Assembly (NCBI GenBank): GCA_003151665.1
Contig: PLYD01000180.1
Location: 31,739-40,665 of the forward strand
Reading direction: 5' to 3'
DNA length: 8,927 bases
From: Candidatus Dormiibacterota bacterium
Lineage (GTDB): Bacteria; Chloroflexota; Dormibacteria; Dormibacterales; Dormibacteraceae
How positions within the stretch are numbered: the stretch's first letter is position 1; each line of letters opens with the position of its first letter. Under the pieces are notes generated by a model. The model was not told the origin of the DNA, did not search any database, and was given only the letters and a program-made list of their open reading frames with translations. Made by a program: the position numbers and the translations under genes. Positions 6,680-8,927 of this stretch are shown here, piece after piece.

Positions 6680-7389
6680 ATGAATAGCACCGACCTGGTC
6701 GATAGGGCCTCGAATAGCAGGCCAGAAGGCTCAAGTTGGAACCTGCCCACCCTCGTAGGCTCATCATTTGCTTCTGCAAATTCGTTCATCACGGCAACAA
6801 CCGCGAGGAGGAAGCCGGCCGCCTCGAACTCATGCGCTCTTGCCCCAAGGGGTGCCCGAGACGGCGACCAGGACGACGCCGCCGACGTCATCGGTATCGC
6901 CTACGGCTGGATCGGCCCGACCGTCGACGCCTTCATGGGCCAGAACAAGGCGCTTGCGGAAATACTGGCCGCTGCTGGAGGTGCGAACCTCACCGATTCC
7001 TACTTCGCCGCCTCATTCCGCCTCATCGCGCTCCTCGCCACGGGGTTCGCCATTCAGTCCTTCCTTCGGTTGCGTAGCGAGGAGGCTTCGATGCGGGCGG
7101 AGTCGGTGTTGGCGACTCCGGTATCGCGCTGGCGGTGGGGGGCGAGTCACCTTACGGTGGCGTTCGCCGGCAGCGTCATTTTGCTCGGCGTCGCGTCGTC
7201 GCCGGATTCCTCGGTGCGGTCCTCCATCTCCCCAGTTGGCTTCAGAACCTTTCGCCGTTCGAGCGCGTGCCCCAGCTGCCGGCTCAGAGCCTGACCATCT
7301 TGCCCATTGTCATGATCTCCGCCGTCGCGGCCGGCCTAACCTTGGCCGGCCTGTTCGGACTCCGGCGCCGCGATATCGGCCAGATCTGA
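6680..7389 (+). pseudogene. Collapsed remnant of a second TnrB3-like exporter permease
   Basis: Three blocks resemble a two-half exporter permease but do not form one protein. Block A (frame of 6781; about 6760-6840) reads REEEAGRLELMRS at 6802-6840, matching the first-half cytosolic motif of the family. Block B (frame of 6887; about 6887-7198) contains GIAYGWIGPTVDAF, GGANLTDSYF, LRLRSEEASMRAESVLATPV, SRWRWGASHL and a following TM segment. It corresponds to residues of about 305-420 of the intact neighbour. Block C (frame of 7198; about 7198-7389) contains LPSWLQNLSPF and the typical ending LFGLRRRDIGQI, with stop TGA 7387-7389. It matches residues of about 474-541 (KMPDWLQNLSIF...RQRDVSSA). 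Roughly 180 residues are missing between A and B and 50 between B and C, and the frame changes at both joins. An ATG at 6680 opens a frame to 7294 that gene callers may report as a hypothetical protein, but its ends are not permease-like. The N-terminal boundary is uncertain; 6666-6760 shows nothing recognisable. Confidence 0.75.
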
Positions 7390-7420
7390 CCAGCCTCACC
7401 CAGGTTGTCACCGAGGTGGC

Positions 7421-7975
7421 TCAGCTACTTGCCTGGCCTGCGGTCTCGCTCTCCTTCGCCTCGATGAGCTCGCCTTCGATATTGATCTGGATCTCGTTGC
7501 TGACGATCCACTTGCCGTCCAGCATCATGTCGAACGTCATGCCGAAGTCCTTTCGGTTGATCTCGCCCTCGGCTGCGTAGCCGATGCGGTGACCCATGTT
7601 TGGATCGTTGAACTCCCCGTACTTGACGACCTTGAGGGTTACCGGTCGGGTATTGCCTTTTATGGTTAGGTCGCCCGTCAACGTGTAGAGCTCAGGGCCC
7701 GCAGCTTCGATCTTGGTGCTCCTGAAAGTCATGGTTGGATATTTGTCGACTTCCAAGAAGTTGGACGCCCGCAGGTCTTTGTCGCGCTGCTCGTTGTTAG
7801 TTCGGATGCTCGCCGTATTGATCGTTGCTTCGATGGTCGTGAGCTCCGGCTTATCAGGGTGAATATCACCGGTTGCGGTCACCTCGGCAAAGTGGCCGCG
7901 CACGGTCATCATCCCAAGATGCTTGGCCGAGAACTCGACCTGGGTGTGGTACGGGTCGAACTTCCAGATGCCCAT
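7421..7975 (-). CDS. YceI-family protein (lipocalin-like fold), cytosolic form
   Basis: The 184-aa protein covers the whole YceI domain. It has FDPYHTQVEFSAKHLGMMTV (6-25), RDKDLRASNFLEVDKYPTMT (64-83), GDLTIKGNTRPVTL (101-114) and NRKDFGM (140-146). The fold is a beta-barrel that binds isoprenoid-like lipids in characterised members such as Thermus TT1927b. Many homologues are periplasmic, but this one has no signal peptide and should be cytosolic; its physiological role is not known. An upstream in-frame TTG at 7993 would add six residues. The ATG at 7975 is preferred because AAAGGAG lies exactly 7 nt upstream, and because the upstream codons are the Shine-Dalgarno sequence itself. It follows the doxX-like gene by 27 nt on the same strand, so the two are probably co-transcribed from the promoter near 8422. 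The short acidic/serine-rich tail (about 171-184) is outside the domain. Confidence 0.92.
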   Translation of the reverse strand: MGIWKFDPYHTQVEFSAKHLGMMTVRGHFAEVTATGDIHPDKPELTTIEATINTASIRTNNEQRDKDLRASNFLEVDKYPTMTFRSTKIEAAGPELYTLTGDLTIKGNTRPVTLKVVKYGEFNDPNMGHRIGYAAEGEINRKDFGMTFDMMLDGKWIVSNEIQINIEGELIEAKESETAGQASS

Positions 7976-7976
7976 C

Positions 7977-7989
7977 GGAGTACTCCTTT
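7977..7989 (-). promoter_or_regulatory. Ribosome binding site of yceI, overlapped by a 10-bp palindrome
   Basis: On the minus strand AAAGGAG (7989-7983) lies 7 nt before ATG 7975, which decides this start over the upstream TTG. The same bases form the perfect palindrome GGAGTACTCC (7977-7986). In the mRNA the GGAG of the Shine-Dalgarno can pair with the CUCC just after it, but the stem is only about three pairs, so any effect on translation would be weak. Confidence 0.6.
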
Positions 7990-8002
7990 GCAAATTACGG
8001 GG

Positions 8003-8362
8003 CTAAAAGTGGTAGGGGCCGAACCGGCCCCAAGCGATTACCGCGGCGAGCACTCCCAGAACGGCGTTGAAGCCGACGTTCGGGTACTCGCGACGCTGGA
8101 CGTGAAAGACGATCGCGCCCAGCATGAGCACGACGAGCCCCGCCGCTGCCAGCGGCGTCAGCCAGGTCAGGACGTGGAGCAGCGGTGGGATTACCAGCGC
8201 CAGGCCCGCAAGTCCCTCCGCGATGCCGGCGAACAGCCGCAGGCCGGTGGGCATCTCCAGGATGTACTTCATCCCGCCGGGCGAGGGTCGGACCATGACG
8301 AAGAAGTGGAAGACGAAGAAGAGGCCGAGCAACACCTGCAGAATCCACAGCGCGACGTTCAT
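8003..8362 (-). CDS. DoxX-like small integral membrane protein
   Basis: The 119-aa protein has four hydrophobic segments (about 4-23, 42-61, 65-87 and 98-112) and the DoxX/DoxX_2 signature pattern. This includes a G-x-x-E-G-L-A-G-L motif in TM2 (46-54), HVQRRE after TM3 (87-92), and a final helix ending in AWGRFGPYHF (110-119). The length is typical for the family. It acts in the cytoplasmic membrane; DoxX proteins have been linked to redox and thiol stress complexes in some bacteria, but the biochemical role of this subfamily is not established. The start is supported by GGGAGG 6 nt upstream of the ATG on the minus strand. It is the first gene of a two-gene unit with yceI (27-nt gap) and is divergent from the MarR gene across an 80-bp spacer, so the MarR protein is the likely regulator. 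Confidence 0.85.
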   Translation of the reverse strand: MNVALWILQVLLGLFFVFHFFVMVRPSPGGMKYILEMPTGLRLFAGIAEGLAGLALVIPPLLHVLTWLTPLAAAGLVVLMLGAIVFHVQRREYPNVGFNAVLGVLAAVIAWGRFGPYHF

Positions 8363-8420
8363 CTCCTACCTCCCAACCGGCGGAATCTTCGCGAGCAGCT
8401 CTGAGGAGGTCATGGCCACC

Positions 8421-8444
8421 CACTATAGTGAGTCTCCTCACTAT
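8421..8444. promoter_or_regulatory. Bidirectional promoter/operator between doxX-yceI and marR
   Basis: CACTATAGTG (8421-8430) is a perfect palindrome and presents TATAGT as a -10 box on both strands (plus 8424-8429; minus 8427-8422). Overlapping it, ATAGTGAG (8425-8432) and CTCACTAT (8437-8444) form an 8-bp inverted repeat around the 4-nt spacer TCTC. A 20-bp dyad of this size is typical of MarR-family operators. It covers the predicted marR transcription start (about 8436) and the first two bases of the marR start codon. The leftward -10 would give doxX a leader of about 50 nt. No convincing -35 box is seen on either side, so the promoter assignment is weaker than the operator assignment. 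Confidence 0.65.
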
Positions 8445-8927
8445 GGGGAAACCCGATATTAGATCCCACGCTCCTCTGACCCACGGAGACCTCAAGGTCG
8501 ACGTGTCTGGGTACCTCTACGACGCGGCCATGCGACGTGCTGTGGTCGAGGACGGCGAGGGTTCCGTCGAGGTTTTCGAGGCTTTGGCGGCTCTGCGCCT
8601 GGCTGCGAAGCGTATCCACGATGCAATGGAGCGTTTCGCCGAAGGCCACGGTCTCTCGGAGAGCCGCCTTCGTGTGCTCACGCGCCTTTGCCACCGGCCG
8701 AGCCGCCAGCTGCCGCTGGGAGCGCTCGCCGCCGGTATGGACGTGACGCCCAGAACGATGACCGATATCATCGACGTCCTTGAACGGGATGGGTTGGTAA
8801 ATCGCGTTCCTGACCCCGCCGACCGCCGTTCGGTCCAGGCCGTCATCACGGAAGCGGGGCTCGAGCGAATCAATGCGATGCGCAGGGACGCAACGACGAA
8901 GCAGGCCGCCATTGCACAGGGCTTCAC
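8443..8927 (+). CDS. MarR-family transcriptional regulator, 3' end beyond the window
   Basis: The frame from ATG 8443 runs without a stop to the window end (161 codons). Residues about 45-150 form a MarR winged helix-turn-helix domain. The N-terminal dimerisation helix contains EVFEALAALRLAAKRIHDAM (43-62). LSESRLRVLTRL (71-82), LPLGALAAGMDVTPRTMTDIID (90-111) as helix-turn-helix, and LERDGLVNRVPDPADRRSVQ (113-132) follow, the last holding the typical DPADRR wing. ITEAGLERI (135-143) starts the C-terminal helix. About 45 residues precede the domain without recognisable motifs. The ATG has no Shine-Dalgarno sequence and lies 13 nt after a TATAGT box, so the leader would be about 7 nt. The in-frame GTG at 8428 lies inside the operator and is 18 nt from the nearest GAGGAGG, making it less likely. 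It probably represses itself and the divergent doxX-yceI unit; the inducer is unknown. Confidence 0.88.
   Translation, partial: MGKPDIRSHAPLTHGDLKVDVSGYLYDAAMRRAVVEDGEGSVEVFEALAALRLAAKRIHDAMERFAEGHGLSESRLRVLTRLCHRPSRQLPLGALAAGMDVTPRTMTDIIDVLERDGLVNRVPDPADRRSVQAVITEAGLERINAMRRDATTKQAAIAQGF

Noticed and set aside
6682..6719. Direct repeat GAATAGCA (6682-6689 and 6712-6719) as a possible insertion-site duplication
   Set aside because: It is only 8 bp with 22 bp between copies and no element between them or inverted repeats nearby; compatible with chance.
5684..7294. 536-codon open frame across most of the permease and into the remnant downstream
   Set aside because: The first two thirds overlap the permease, whose membrane segments and motifs are unmistakable, and the shifted translation is arginine/glycine-rich noise. 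Only its 3' part (about 6887-7198) is meaningful, as pseudogene block B.
7391..7423. Possible bidirectional terminator between the permease remnant and yceI
   Set aside because: Only an imperfect pairing (AGCC-TC-ACC with GGTGGCT, 2-nt bulge) is found, with no T-run on either strand.
7859..8404. 181-codon plus-strand open frame opposite doxX and yceI
   Set aside because: Its translation is rich in Arg, Glu, Gln and His without motifs, while the minus-strand genes have clear families and ribosome binding sites.
8412..8462. 16-codon open frame from ATG 8412 after GAGGAGG, as a possible leader peptide for marR
   Set aside because: The Shine-Dalgarno to ATG gap is only 2 nt, the ATG is upstream of the predicted transcription start, and the peptide has no attenuation-like composition.

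Overview
This is a GC-rich bacterial window (roughly two thirds G+C by eye). Structural genes carry strong AGGAGG-type Shine-Dalgarno sites, and both regulator genes sit almost directly on a TATAGT -10 box. The gene content (family 5 solute-binding protein, GH3 glucosidase, tetronasin-type antibiotic exporter, MarR/DoxX/YceI module) fits a soil actinobacterium or a Chloroflexota/Dormibacterota-like lineage. There is no rRNA or other marker gene, so the phylum is an inference.

Layout. (1) 1-3366, plus strand: the 3' end of an ABC solute-binding protein of the peptide/oligosaccharide class, a 75-nt gap holding a perfect 9-bp hairpin, then an 829-aa GH3 beta-glucosidase with a PA14 insert and no signal peptide. 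Together they look like import followed by cytosolic cleavage of a glycoside or oligosaccharide. (2) 3390-6665, plus strand: a near-consensus promoter that gives an apparently leaderless tetR gene, followed closely by an ABC ATPase and a 12-TM permease that overlap by 4 nt. This is a TetR-controlled drug or polyketide exporter operon. (3) About 6680-7389, plus strand: a collapsed pseudogene of a second, related exporter permease. Three recognisable blocks survive in two reading frames with large pieces missing between them. (4) 7421-8362, minus strand: a doxX-like membrane gene followed by yceI in one operon. (5) 8443-8927, plus strand: a divergent MarR regulator cut off by the window end. The 80-bp divergent spacer holds a perfect 10-bp palindrome carrying TATAGT on both strands, and an 8-4-8 inverted repeat that runs into the marR start codon. 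This suggests one operator controlling both directions.

No wholly new system is visible. The most informative points are the decayed second permease, the compact marR/doxX operator-promoter, and the contrast between near-leaderless regulator genes and SD-led structural genes. No tRNA, rRNA, CRISPR array, insertion sequence or attachment site was recognised.
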